From CAZBLP01 sp964492825 (GTDB lineage: Bacteria > DYJV01), in contig CAZBLP010000003.1 of assembly GCA_964492825.1 (NCBI GenBank), positions 7,676 to 71,675 on the forward strand: 64,000 bases of DNA. The letters run 5' to 3'. Positions 55,828-64,000 of the stretch are shown in pieces. Positions within the stretch are counted from its first letter, which is position 1; the number at the start of each line of letters is the position of its first letter. Position numbers and translations under genes: made by a program. A model generated the notes under the pieces. That model had not been told where the DNA came from. It searched no databases and worked only from the letters and a program-made list of their open reading frames with translations.

Positions 55828-55845
55828 TGAATAATAAGTTATACA
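55828..55845. promoter_or_regulatory. TGTATA-N6-TATACA-like site, near copy
   Basis: TGAATAATAAGTTATACA matches the motif with one mismatch, about 100 bp upstream of the -24 box of the thiolase operon. Confidence 0.5.
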
Positions 55846-55855
55846 ATGACTTTAA

Positions 55856-55873
55856 AGTAGAGAAAATTATACA
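55856..55873. promoter_or_regulatory. TGTATA-N6-TATACA-like site, far copy
   Basis: AGTAGAGAAAATTATACA has a perfect right half and 4 of 6 matches in the left, exactly 28 bp from the near copy, the same spacing as at the bam operon. Confidence 0.45.
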
Positions 55874-57040
55874 TTAAAAAAATGCTTGCATTCCTGTAAT
55901 GTCTCTCCCTATAATAAGTAGATAGATATCATTTGTCCCTTCAAAAGCATTTAATGATTCTAAATTAAGCAAATGTCTTATTACCCTTGATTCCATAGCA
56001 ATTCCGTTAATCCCATGAATTTCTTTAGCTTCTCTTGCTATTTCAACAGATTTGGTCAGATTATTCAAAGCTATTAAAGCAACCATTTCATGTCTAAAAT
56101 TTTTATCTTGTTCTTTGACTCTTCCAACCTGAACAGTTATAGCTTTTGCTTTTGTGATTTCAATAAGCATATTTACTAATTTTCTTTGAACAAGTTGAGA
56201 TGATACCACTGGACGGCCAAACATTATCCTTTCTTTTGCATAGCAAAGTGACTGGCAATAACAATCTTTTGCAGCTCCAATTGCTCCCCATGCCATGCCG
56301 TATCTTTTTTCTGTAAGACATGAAAGAGAAGCCTTTAAACCGTCAGCTTCTGGTAATCTATTTTTTTCAGGCACAACCACATTATTCAGTTTTATACCAG
56401 AAGTAATAAAAGCTCTTAAAGAAATGTTGCTGTTCATTTTTATAATTTCCACTCCGTCTTTGTCCATTTCAACAATAAAAGCTTTTATCCCGTCATCTGT
56501 TTTAGCCCAAATTATTGAGAAATCGGCTATTGGAGCATTGGTAATCCACATTTTTTCTCCGTTAATAATCCATTTATTGCCATCTTTAATTGCAAATGTT
56601 TTCATCTGTGCAGGGTTGCTGCTGGCATCTTTTTCTGTTAAACCAAAACAACCTATGATTTCTCCTTTTGCCATTTTAGGCAAGTATTTTTTCTTTTGAG
56701 ATTCTGTGCCGTACCTCCATATGGCATACATTACCAATGAACCTTGTGTAGTAAAAAAACTTCTTATCCCTCCATCGCCTCTCTCTATCTCCATGCAAAT
56801 AATTCCATATTTTACAGCATCAATGCCCAAGCATTCATAACCTGTCAAAAAAGAACCAAACAATCTTTTTTTGCCTAATTCTTTTATAAGCTCCATAGGA
56901 AAGGTACCATTTGTAAAATGTTCATCAACTGTGGGGATTACCTCTTTATCAACAAATATAGCCATATCTTTTCTCAAATTTAACTCATCGTCTTTTAATA
57001 AAGAATCCAAATTGATGTAATCTAATTTTTTTATATCCAT
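55874..57040 (-). CDS. Glutaryl-CoA dehydrogenase-like acyl-CoA dehydrogenase
   Basis: The 388-residue protein looks like classical glutaryl-CoA dehydrogenase: MEIERGDGGIRSFF (Glu and the carboxylate-binding Arg), GCFGLTEKDASSNP, and the C-terminus NAFEGTNDIYLLIIGRDITGMQAF with the catalytic Glu. The residue before that Glu is Phe, where decarboxylating enzymes usually have Tyr, and the FAD block is SSN in place of GSD. It may oxidise glutaryl-CoA or a related dicarboxylic CoA such as pimelyl-CoA. The start has GGGG upstream. It has its own sigma-54 promoter. Confidence 0.8.
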   Translation of the reverse strand: MDIKKLDYINLDSLLKDDELNLRKDMAIFVDKEVIPTVDEHFTNGTFPMELIKELGKKRLFGSFLTGYECLGIDAVKYGIICMEIERGDGGIRSFFTTQGSLVMYAIWRYGTESQKKKYLPKMAKGEIIGCFGLTEKDASSNPAQMKTFAIKDGNKWIINGEKMWITNAPIADFSIIWAKTDDGIKAFIVEMDKDGVEIIKMNSNISLRAFITSGIKLNNVVVPEKNRLPEADGLKASLSCLTEKRYGMAWGAIGAAKDCYCQSLCYAKERIMFGRPVVSSQLVQRKLVNMLIEITKAKAITVQVGRVKEQDKNFRHEMVALIALNNLTKSVEIAREAKEIHGINGIAMESRVIRHLLNLESLNAFEGTNDIYLLIIGRDITGMQAFF

Positions 57041-57076
57041 TTTTATCCCCAAAAACTATTTTATTTTTTATACTTC

Positions 57077-57092
57077 TGCAAAAAATATACCA
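57077..57092 (-). promoter_or_regulatory. Sigma-54 promoter of the glutaryl-CoA-dehydrogenase-like gene
   Basis: On the minus strand TGGTATATTTTTTGCA keeps the invariant GG and GC twelve bases apart. A palindrome ATATAC-N6-GTATAT (57085-57102) overlaps the -24 box. Confidence 0.65.
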
Positions 57093-57107
57093 TTTAGTAT
57101 ATATTTC

Positions 57108-57136
57108 TTGACTCTATAATTTTTTTGGTGTATAAA
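57108..57136 (+). promoter_or_regulatory. Sigma-70 promoter of the sigma-54 activator gene
   Basis: TTGACT (57108-57113) and TATAAA (57131-57136) have a 17-bp spacer. The half palindrome TGTATA-AAA-AATACA (57129-57143) overlaps the -10 box, suggesting autoregulation. Confidence 0.6.
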
Positions 57137-57167
57137 AAATACAACAATAGATTGAGGTGTTATTTAT

Positions 57168-58817
57168 ATGCTACAGTTAATAAAAGATATATTGAGTTAT
57201 ATTAAAATTCCAGCAGTTATTATAGAAAATAATGAAATTACATTTAGGAACACCAATTATCAAGAGATTTTCAGTGATGGTTTGGATGTTTCAGAGTATA
57301 TCTTTAAAGGAGTTTCTCGTTTTACAGATAAAAGAGGGATCAGATTTTATTTGAAGAGATTTAATTTTTCACCTAAAAATCTTGAAATATGTCTGATAAT
57401 AGATTTTGTAAAAAATGAGGTTGTTTCCACCTTGTTTAGTTCAATTGAAGGTGTTTTATCTCTGCATACCTTAATAAACAACCCTTATGAAGGTGTTATT
57501 CTGGTTGATAACAATGGAAGCATTAAATATATTAATTCTCTCAATGAAAGGTTTTTTAAAACAAAGCTTTCAAAAATAAAAGATAAACATATTACCAAAC
57601 TCATACATAATAGCAGGTTACATCTAATTGCCAAAAGCGGAAAAGAAGAAATCGGCAAATTGCAGAAAATTAATGGTGAACCAAGGCTTGTTTCAAGAAT
57701 TCCGGTAGTGTATAAAAACAACGTTTATGGTGCTATTGGAAAAATAATGATTAAAAATGAGAGAGATATTGATGATCTTTTAAAAGAGTTAAAAATTTTA
57801 CAACATGAAGTGTCTCGATATAAAAAACAAATAGCTACATTACATCATGCTCAATATAGCTTTGATGACTTAATTGGTTCCAATGAAGATTTTTTGGAAG
57901 CAAAAAATTTTGCCAAAAGAATTTCACCAACAGATTCAACTGTTATTCTTCTTGGTGAAAGCGGGACAGGCAAGGAATTATTTGCACATGCAATCCATCT
58001 TAATAGCACCAGAAGGGACAGACCGTTTGTTAAATTGAACTGTGCCTCGATCCCCCCGGAATTAGCAGAATCCGAGCTTTTTGGTTATACTGAAGGTGCT
58101 TTTACTGGAGCTTTAAAACAGGGCAAACCTGGGAAATTTGAATTAGCAAATGGAGGGACAATTTTTTTAGATGAAATTGGTGATTTACCATTAAGTTTGC
58201 AAGCTAAATTTTTAAGAGTATTACAGGAAAAAGAGGTGGAAAGAATAGGTAAATCCTCTCCCAAAAAGGTAGATTTTAGGCTTATCTGTGCAACAAATAA
58301 AAATTTAAAAAAATTGGTTGAGAAAAATCAATTTAGAGAAGATTTATACTATCGTATTTATACAATTCCAATAAAAATACCTCCTTTAAGAGACAGAAGA
58401 GATGACATAGAAAAATTGGCTTATCATTTTTTAGCTCTTTTATCACAATACACAAATGTTAGAGAAATATCTCAAGACTATATAAATATTATAAAAGCTT
58501 ATACCTGGCCGGGAAATATCAGAGAGCTAAAAAATGTTATTGAATTATCTATCTACAGGGCAGATGGTGATATTCTGACACCTAAATGTTTGCCTGCTTA
58601 TATATTTGAAAACCTTGAGAATCCTGTTGATAATCTTGAATCTTTCTCTTTAAAGTCTGTAAATAAATTAAAAGAGGAACTGGAAAGAAAAGAAAAAGAG
58701 ATAATAATACGAGCTTTAAAACTTACAAATGGTAATAGAACAAAAACGGCAGAAATGCTTGGAATTCACAGAACTGGCCTGCATAAAAAATTAAACAAAT
58801 ACAGAATTAAAATGTAG
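57168..58817 (+). CDS. Sigma-54-dependent transcriptional activator with PAS domain
   Basis: The 549-residue protein has an N-terminal sensory region with a PAS domain (about residues 100-190) and an AAA+ domain. That domain has Walker A GESGTGKE (about residue 263), the sigma-54-contacting GAFTGA (about residue 310) and Walker B GGTIFLDEIG. A C-terminal Fis-type helix-turn-helix (GNRTKTAEMLGIHRTGLHKKL) follows. There is no receiver domain, so it probably senses a small molecule directly, possibly a CoA ester. Its position among genes with sigma-54 promoters makes it the likely activator of the benzoyl-CoA regulon. Confidence 0.92.
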   Translation: MLQLIKDILSYIKIPAVIIENNEITFRNTNYQEIFSDGLDVSEYIFKGVSRFTDKRGIRFYLKRFNFSPKNLEICLIIDFVKNEVVSTLFSSIEGVLSLHTLINNPYEGVILVDNNGSIKYINSLNERFFKTKLSKIKDKHITKLIHNSRLHLIAKSGKEEIGKLQKINGEPRLVSRIPVVYKNNVYGAIGKIMIKNERDIDDLLKELKILQHEVSRYKKQIATLHHAQYSFDDLIGSNEDFLEAKNFAKRISPTDSTVILLGESGTGKELFAHAIHLNSTRRDRPFVKLNCASIPPELAESELFGYTEGAFTGALKQGKPGKFELANGGTIFLDEIGDLPLSLQAKFLRVLQEKEVERIGKSSPKKVDFRLICATNKNLKKLVEKNQFREDLYYRIYTIPIKIPPLRDRRDDIEKLAYHFLALLSQYTNVREISQDYINIIKAYTWPGNIRELKNVIELSIYRADGDILTPKCLPAYIFENLENPVDNLESFSLKSVNKLKEELERKEKEIIIRALKLTNGNRTKTAEMLGIHRTGLHKKLNKYRIKM

Positions 58818-58850
58818 CTTTATTGATACACTATTTATTTTTAAATAAAG

Positions 58851-58880
58851 GGACAAGGTTTTAAGAATAAAACCTTGTCC
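58851..58880. terminator. Bidirectional terminator between the activator and glutaryl-CoA dehydrogenase genes
   Basis: GGACAAGGTTTT pairs perfectly with AAAACCTTGTCC around a six-base loop. T and A runs outside serve both converging genes. Confidence 0.82.
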
Positions 58881-58889
58881 TTTCTGAAA

Positions 58890-60047
58890 TTATTTATTAG
58901 CCTTTCTATAACCTAATTCATCAAGTGCAATAATCCATTTTTGTATATTCTCTGTTCCTTCAACAATCTGATAAAGAACAGCATCTCTATATAGTCTTGC
59001 CACAGGGTATTCAGTGGAATAACCGTAAGCACCTAAAATTTTCATTGCTGAGTGAGAACATTTTTGAGCTACCAGCCCTGAAAAATATTTAGCAAAAGAT
59101 GTTTCTTTTGTATTGTTAAGCATTCCCTGATCTTTTTGCCATGCAGCTTTATAAGTAAGAAGTCTTGCTGCTTCAATCTCAACAGCCATTTGAGCTATTA
59201 AATCCTGATTCATTTGATATTGTCCAACTTGTTTTCCAAATTGTTCTCTTTCAGTGCAATATTGCCTTGTAACTTCAAGACACGCTTGTGCAACACCAAT
59301 AGCACCGGCAGCAGTGAATTGTCTTGTTTGATTTAATGATGAAAACATAATTTTTACACCATCTCCAAGGTTGCCAAGTAGATTTTCTTTTGGTACTTTA
59401 GCATTTTCCATAATTATTTCACCTGTAGGAGAGGATCTTGTCCCCATTTTGTCAAGCTCAGTTGTTGTAACTCCTTCTTGGTTCATATCTAAAATAAATG
59501 CTGATAGTCCTTTGGTTTTAAGGCTTCTGTCATGATAAGCATAAATAATTGAAACATCAGCTACCTGTGCATTTGAGATCCATGTCTTTGTACCATTAAG
59601 TTCAAAATAATCACCTTTATCAACTGCTGTTGATTTCATGGCAAGAGTATCTGAACCTGCATTAGGCTCTGTAATGGCAAAAGCGCCAAGATATTCACCA
59701 CTCATAAGTTTTGGCAAATATTTCTTTTTGGCTTCTTCTGTACCATACTTGTAAATTTCAAAAGAACTTCCTGCACCATTACAGTTAACAGCTACCCTTA
59801 GAGAACTGCTCCCTCTTGCCAGCTCTTCTGTAAGAACTGTCTGGGCCAAAAAGCCCATTTCATTACCACCATATTCTTCACCAATTAAACATCCGAAGAA
59901 ACCTAATTCAGCCATTTTTTTTATAAGTTCTTTTGGATAATAGTGCTGCTCGTCCCATTCATCAACATTGGGCATTACTTCTTTGTCAACAAAATCTCTG
60001 ACCATATCCTGTAAAGTTCTGATTTCTTCTGGTAATTCAAAATTCAT
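58890..60047 (-). CDS. Glutaryl-CoA dehydrogenase, non-decarboxylating type
   Basis: The 385-residue protein closely resembles, from memory, the Desulfococcus non-decarboxylating enzyme: EELARGSSSLRVAVN, FAITEPNAGSDTLAM, NQTRQFTAAGAIGVAQACL, and the end LYQIVEGTENIQKWIIALDELGYRKANK. Val precedes the catalytic Glu where decarboxylating enzymes have Tyr. The product glutaconyl-CoA would go to GcdA. A sigma-54 promoter precedes it; it is monocistronic. Confidence 0.87.
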   Translation of the reverse strand: MNFELPEEIRTLQDMVRDFVDKEVMPNVDEWDEQHYYPKELIKKMAELGFFGCLIGEEYGGNEMGFLAQTVLTEELARGSSSLRVAVNCNGAGSSFEIYKYGTEEAKKKYLPKLMSGEYLGAFAITEPNAGSDTLAMKSTAVDKGDYFELNGTKTWISNAQVADVSIIYAYHDRSLKTKGLSAFILDMNQEGVTTTELDKMGTRSSPTGEIIMENAKVPKENLLGNLGDGVKIMFSSLNQTRQFTAAGAIGVAQACLEVTRQYCTEREQFGKQVGQYQMNQDLIAQMAVEIEAARLLTYKAAWQKDQGMLNNTKETSFAKYFSGLVAQKCSHSAMKILGAYGYSTEYPVARLYRDAVLYQIVEGTENIQKWIIALDELGYRKANK

Positions 60048-60092
60048 CTTTTCCTCCTCTATTTGCTTTATTGGAATAATTTTTTCTTGATT

Positions 60093-60108
60093 TGCAATAT
60101 AAATGCCA
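60093..60108 (-). promoter_or_regulatory. Sigma-54 promoter of the glutaryl-CoA dehydrogenase gene
   Basis: On the minus strand TGGCATTTATATTGCA has GG and GC twelve bases apart and TTGCA, about 45 bp before the gene. Confidence 0.78.
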
Positions 60109-60225
60109 AAACAAAAAATATAATAAATTTTCTTACTTGTTCTAATTTTTGAAAATTATATAAATAAAGTAAAAGTTAAATTTTTATTAGAATTTTAAGT
60201 AACATTTAGAGAAAATTTTGTGAGA

Positions 60226-61461
60226 TTATTCAATTAATTTTTTTTCTTCTGAGAAAATATATAAAAATAAACTTATGCACATGCCAAAAATACAGAAAAG
60301 GAATGCAGATTTATATGCACTAAAAGGGTATGCTCCAGATGGAAGTTTATCGAAATGTTCTATTATTGCTCCCATTCCATGCTGTAAAATTGCTGCGCCT
60401 ATTATTGCAAAAAAGTTTAAACATGTCATTGCTGTCCCTGAGATTGAAAGAGGAAACAACTCTTTCAAATGTGCATAAGTGATTATTCCGCTGCTTCCGA
60501 AAAAACCAAATGTAAAAAACAACAGATAAAGCAAGGGTTTTGAAATATGGTTGTTAAATGTTATCATTAAAAATATATTCACTGTAAATATAATTAAGCT
60601 TATAAAAATAAGTTTTTTTCTTGATTTTAAAACTCTGTCAGAAATTCTTCCAAGAATAGGACCTCCTGCAATAAATCCAAAAGCAATCATACTTAAAATA
60701 TTTCCTGATTCAGATTTTGAAAATTTAAAAATATCCATAAGATATGGTCCACCCCACAATCCCTGTATCCCGATAAAAGAACCGAACCAGAAAAATGTTA
60801 AAAGTGAAATTAGCCAGAAATCCTTTTTAGAAAAAATTATTTTAAAACTTTCTTTGATTTTTATTTTCTCTGAATTAGCGTTTGCCAGTTTTTGATTACC
60901 AGGAAAATCTTGTATTAATGTAAAAATAAAAAAAACAACTATAAAATTTAAAATACCAATAATAGCAAATGTCATTCTCCATCCTATTATAGAAACAGTA
61001 TAAGCAAGCGGAGTTGTTGCAGCAATTGCTCCAGTATTGCCAATGGCCATAGCAAGAGCACTCATCATTGCAAATTCATTAATTTCAAACCAGTTTGCCA
61101 GAATTTTCAATGTACCCATATATGCCACAGATACTCCCAGTCCAATTAAACCTCTCCCGATAATTGCATAGGAAAAATTATTTCCTAATGAAAATATTAA
61201 GGCGCCAACTGCTGCTAATGTTCCGAGAACTGTCATTACTTTTCTTGGCCCGATTCTGTCAAGCATTGGTCCAAGAGGGAATTGAGCTAATGCAAAGGTA
61301 TAAAAATAGATGCTGCTCAAAAATCCCAATTTTTCAGCACCGATTTTGAACTCTCTTACCAAGTCAGGAGAAATAATTGCAGTGGAAACTCTATAGAAGT
61401 ATGAGAGAAAATATAATGAAACAACAATTACAAAAATAATCCATTTATTAATTATTTGCAT
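60226..61461 (-). CDS. MFS transporter
   Basis: The 411-residue protein has about twelve hydrophobic helices and the MFS loop motif GPMLDRIGPRKVM between helices 2 and 3, with a repeat GRISDRVLKSRKK in the second half. The N-terminal VSLYFLSYFYRVSTAIISP resembles organic-anion and sugar-phosphate transporters. Its position next to the benzoate genes suggests uptake of an aromatic acid, but no sigma-54 promoter was seen upstream, so the link is weak. Confidence 0.82.
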   Translation of the reverse strand: MQIINKWIIFVIVVSLYFLSYFYRVSTAIISPDLVREFKIGAEKLGFLSSIYFYTFALAQFPLGPMLDRIGPRKVMTVLGTLAAVGALIFSLGNNFSYAIIGRGLIGLGVSVAYMGTLKILANWFEINEFAMMSALAMAIGNTGAIAATTPLAYTVSIIGWRMTFAIIGILNFIVVFFIFTLIQDFPGNQKLANANSEKIKIKESFKIIFSKKDFWLISLLTFFWFGSFIGIQGLWGGPYLMDIFKFSKSESGNILSMIAFGFIAGGPILGRISDRVLKSRKKLIFISLIIFTVNIFLMITFNNHISKPLLYLLFFTFGFFGSSGIITYAHLKELFPLSISGTAMTCLNFFAIIGAAILQHGMGAIIEHFDKLPSGAYPFSAYKSAFLFCIFGMCISLFLYIFSEEKKLIE

Positions 61462-61556
61462 AAAATTCTCTATTAATTAAATAGCGTTTATCATATGTGG
61501 CAGATTATTTTAAAAACTATATCTATATAAAAGATAAAATTTAATATAATCAAAAT

Positions 61557-64000
61557 TTAGCAACAATCTTCAAGAGCTTTTTGTATATCTTTTAATTTAA
61601 AAGGCTTTGGAATAAGTTTTTCCATACCGATTTTTTCATAACTTGTTCTGTCTTCTAACATTACATTTGCAGTTAACGCATATATATGTATATTGGGAAA
61701 ATCTTTTTTTATTAATTTTGTAGCTTCAGTACCATCCATAACAGGCATATTAATGTCCATTAGAATTAAATCGTAATTTTCTTTTTGCACTGCTTCAACA
61801 GCTAATTTACCGTTTTCTACTATTTTAAAATTTTTATATCCTAATTTTTTTAAGAAATTGGCAATTACCTTCTGATTGAGTTTATTATCTTCAGCAATTA
61901 AAATCTTTAAATTTTTTGCTGCAATCTTTTCTTCTTTTTTATGTTGTTTAATTTTTTTCTCAAACTTTGAGACTAACTGAGATAATGTATTTAAAAGTTC
62001 ATTTTTTAAAACCGGTTTTAATATAAGGCTGTCAAAAAAAGAACGGGATTCTACTGTGATAATTTCTGATGATAAGCCTATAACAATAATACTGCTATTT
62101 TTTTCTTTTATCAATTTTGCCAGGTTAATTCCACTTATTTTAGGCATTCTAATATCAGTGATAATTATATCAAATTTTTCTATTTCATTATTATCAATTA
62201 AGTTTTTAAACTTAACTGGATCAGTAAATTTAAAAATGTTTTTAGAATATCTTGAAAGAATTTTGTTTAAAATCTCAAGATTAATAGGGATATCATCAAT
62301 TAAAGCAATTTTTTTATTTGCGATATTTTTAAGATTTATTTCTGTTGTTTTTTTTACAGATTTTTTTTCATTTAAGGCTTTTTGCAATAAAAGAGTAAAA
62401 TAAAAAGTTGTTCCTTTGTCTACTTCACTTTCTATCCATATTTTTCCGCCCATTGCCTCTACTAATTTTTTTGTAATTGTAAGACCAAGTCCAGTGCCTC
62501 CATACTTTCTGGTAATAGAGGAATCTTCCTGAGAAAAACTGTCAAAAACTTTGGAAATATTTTCTTTTGCAATGCCTTTGCCAGTATCTTTTATATAAAA
62601 CAGAATTTCAGAAAATTTATTATCATCTTTTTTGATTTTAACCCCAAGCTCTATAAATCCTTTTTCTGTGAATTTGGTTGCATTATTTAAAAGATTTAAT
62701 AAAATCTGCTTTATTCTTAAAGAATCGCCAATAACAATAGGCAGATTATCATCTATATTTACAATATAATCCACATTTTCTTTAATTTTAACTCTAATGA
62801 TTTTACAAACATTCTCTATAATGTCTTCTAGGTTTATTTCAGATGATTCTAATTCCAAACCTCCACTCTCTATTTTGGAAAGATCTAATATGTTATTAAT
62901 AAGGTTTAGAAGGTGTTCGCCTGCTTCTAAAATATATTTGATGTATTGCCTCTGGGAGCTGTCTAAATTTTCAAATCCTTCTAATATTTGTGCAAAGCCT
63001 AAAATAGCATTTAGCGGGGTTCTGATTTCATGACTCATGTTTGATAAAAATTCTGATTTAGCCTTGTTTGCATTAATTGCTTTTATCCGTTCATCATTGA
63101 GTTTATGCGCCATTTCTCCAATGCTGTTTAATAATATCCCAAGTTCATCCTTTCTGTTTGTAGTTACTTTAGGAACTTTATTTTTATGTAAAATATCTTC
63201 TGAAAGATTCATTAATTTTTTTACAGGTGTTAAAATATCGTAAGAGATACCAAGCATTATTACAAAAAAGATTAAACATATAAAAATTATTAAAATAGCA
63301 GTAACTCTGCTGATATTGTTAATATTTTGCTGTAATTTGTTAACATTTCTGGTAACTTCGAGTTTTATAGGGTGGTTGCTGAAATTCAAAGTGCCTAAAA
63401 TCCTAACAGGAAAATTATAACAAAAATATTTTTCTCCTCTTTCAATGGTAATTTTTCTTAAAGGAGTAATAGGGGGACGTCGTTTATAGATGTCAGAGTA
63501 GAATAAATGATAATTTGCACCTAATAATTTATTTTTATACCATAGACTGCAATATATTTCATTACGGCCAATCATTAGAATATCATTGAAAAAAGTTGAA
63601 GAAGGGAAAGCTTGAATAATAGCAATATAACCAATTTTATAATCTTTTGATATGTATTGGTTGTAAACAGGTTTTACAATGGAAAAATATATTTTGTTAT
63701 TAATGTTTATAAAAAAGTTATTTTCTTTATTTTTTACTTTGGATAGCATTAATTTTTTTATGTCATTGCTTAAATAAGCGGAAGAGTATAAACTGAATAA
63801 TGTTTTGTCGGGATTTAAATAGATGAGAGCTGTAATATCAAACTGGAGAATCTTTTCATTTGACTTAATTTCTAATCTTTTTTTATCTTTTAAAAAAAAA
63901 ATTAATTTTAAATTATTATCAGAATATATATTATTAATTGTCTGTTTAATGTTAATAATTTTATCTTCAATTAATGATTGAATGGTAAAAAATATACTTT
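61557..64000 (-). CDS. Hybrid sensor histidine kinase with two receiver domains, 5' end outside window
   Basis: The frame is open to the right edge, so the start is beyond base 64000; an ATG at 63749 is internal. The visible part encodes an extracytoplasmic sensor segment, a membrane helix (VTAILIIFICLIFFVIMLGISY), HAMP, HisKA (NMSHEIRTPLNAILGF) and HATPase (GKGIAKENI, GGTGLGLTI). Two receivers follow: the first with DIIITDIRMPKISG, the second with LILMDINMPVMDG. This is the BarA/TorS-like layout without an Hpt domain. Signal and target are unknown. Confidence 0.9.
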   Translation of the reverse strand, partial: SIFFTIQSLIEDKIINIKQTINNIYSDNNLKLIFFLKDKKRLEIKSNEKILQFDITALIYLNPDKTLFSLYSSAYLSNDIKKLMLSKVKNKENNFFININNKIYFSIVKPVYNQYISKDYKIGYIAIIQAFPSSTFFNDILMIGRNEIYCSLWYKNKLLGANYHLFYSDIYKRRPPITPLRKITIERGEKYFCYNFPVRILGTLNFSNHPIKLEVTRNVNKLQQNINNISRVTAILIIFICLIFFVIMLGISYDILTPVKKLMNLSEDILHKNKVPKVTTNRKDELGILLNSIGEMAHKLNDERIKAINANKAKSEFLSNMSHEIRTPLNAILGFAQILEGFENLDSSQRQYIKYILEAGEHLLNLINNILDLSKIESGGLELESSEINLEDIIENVCKIIRVKIKENVDYIVNIDDNLPIVIGDSLRIKQILLNLLNNATKFTEKGFIELGVKIKKDDNKFSEILFYIKDTGKGIAKENISKVFDSFSQEDSSITRKYGGTGLGLTITKKLVEAMGGKIWIESEVDKGTTFYFTLLLQKALNEKKSVKKTTEINLKNIANKKIALIDDIPINLEILNKILSRYSKNIFKFTDPVKFKNLIDNNEIEKFDIIITDIRMPKISGINLAKLIKEKNSSIIVIGLSSEIITVESRSFFDSLILKPVLKNELLNTLSQLVSKFEKKIKQHKKEEKIAAKNLKILIAEDNKLNQKVIANFLKKLGYKNFKIVENGKLAVEAVQKENYDLILMDINMPVMDGTEATKLIKKDFPNIHIYALTANVMLEDRTSYEKIGMEKLIPKPFKLKDIQKALEDCC

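Noticed and set aside
1..64000. tRNA, rRNA, CRISPR arrays, insertion sequences
   Set aside because: I scanned the intergenic gaps by eye and saw no cloverleaf-like genes, no regularly spaced repeats with spacers and no transposase; small RNAs could be missed without a search.

Overview
This is a very AT-rich window from a Gram-negative, anaerobically respiring bacterium. TonB, lipoproteins, RlpA, an O-antigen-type ABC permease, a Tat-exported molybdoenzyme and many [4Fe-4S] proteins point that way. The gene mix (class II benzoyl-CoA reductase, Psr-type reductase, DUF3842/CooT pair, stand-alone PurH N-terminal domain) would fit Deferribacterota or a low-GC delta-proteobacterium-like lineage. 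No rRNA or other phylogenetic marker is present, so this assignment is a guess. Two 100-N blocks (10424-10523 and 23492-23591) are assembly gaps, and both window edges cut through sensor kinases.

Layout. 1-7.4 kb: a truncated sensor kinase, rpsT-znuC-znuB, a CRP-type regulator, a metallo-hydrolase, argJ and prmA. 7.4-12 kb: a polysaccharide-export permease and a giant methyltransferase/glycosyltransferase gene broken by a gap at a tandem repeat. 12-19 kb: envelope and housekeeping genes (SPOR lipoprotein, tcdA, cobT-like, rlpA, xer recombinase, tonB, HAD phosphatase, cooT-like, DUF3842). 19-22 kb: thiolase, acyl-CoA dehydrogenase and a LysR regulator. 22-27.6 kb: a periplasmic sulfur-type respiratory module made of a rhodanese, a TPR protein, a selenocysteine-containing PsrA-like catalytic subunit, an NrfD membrane anchor and a ferredoxin subunit. 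27.8-31.8 kb: enoyl-CoA hydratase, glutaconyl-CoA decarboxylase alpha and an odd HMG-CoA-lyase-like protein. 31.8-41.6 kb: znuA, acyl-CoA dehydrogenase, fabH, an acetate-type module (divergent Acs, exonuclease, interrupted cNMP/CBS/DUF294 protein), purD and purH-N.

42-60 kb is an anaerobic benzoyl-CoA degradation island. bamB-bamC-bamD-fdhD-bamE-bamF encode the soluble part of the ATP-independent class II benzoyl-CoA reductase. BamE and BamF each have an in-frame UGA, followed by a hairpin, exactly where the family has a cysteine. Convergent to it lie dch (dienoyl-CoA hydratase), had (6-hydroxycyclohexenecarbonyl-CoA dehydrogenase) and bamA/oah (ring-opening hydrolase), with a short-chain dehydrogenase and a thiolase for beta-oxidation. 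Then come a glutaryl-CoA-dehydrogenase-like gene, a sigma-54 activator, a non-decarboxylating-type glutaryl-CoA dehydrogenase and an MFS transporter. Together with the glutaconyl-CoA decarboxylase subunit at 29 kb this outlines benzoyl-CoA to glutaryl-CoA to glutaconyl-CoA to crotonyl-CoA to acetyl-CoA. Not seen here: bamG/H/I, a clear benzoate-CoA ligase, and the other glutaconyl-CoA decarboxylase subunits.

The strongest new observation is regulatory. Five operons of this pathway carry -24/-12 sigma-54 promoters (28770, 41959, 55718, 57077 and 60093), and a sigma-54 activator lies in the middle of the island. An 18-bp palindrome, TGTATA-N6-TATACA, occurs in front of three of them. It is present as pairs exactly 28 bp apart upstream of bamB and of the thiolase-to-bamA operon. 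This looks like a benzoyl-CoA regulon with a definable activator site. Other points of interest are three selenoproteins, an FdhD inside the bam operon that lacks the expected cysteine, and a fourth in-frame UGA in the cNMP/CBS/DUF294 gene.
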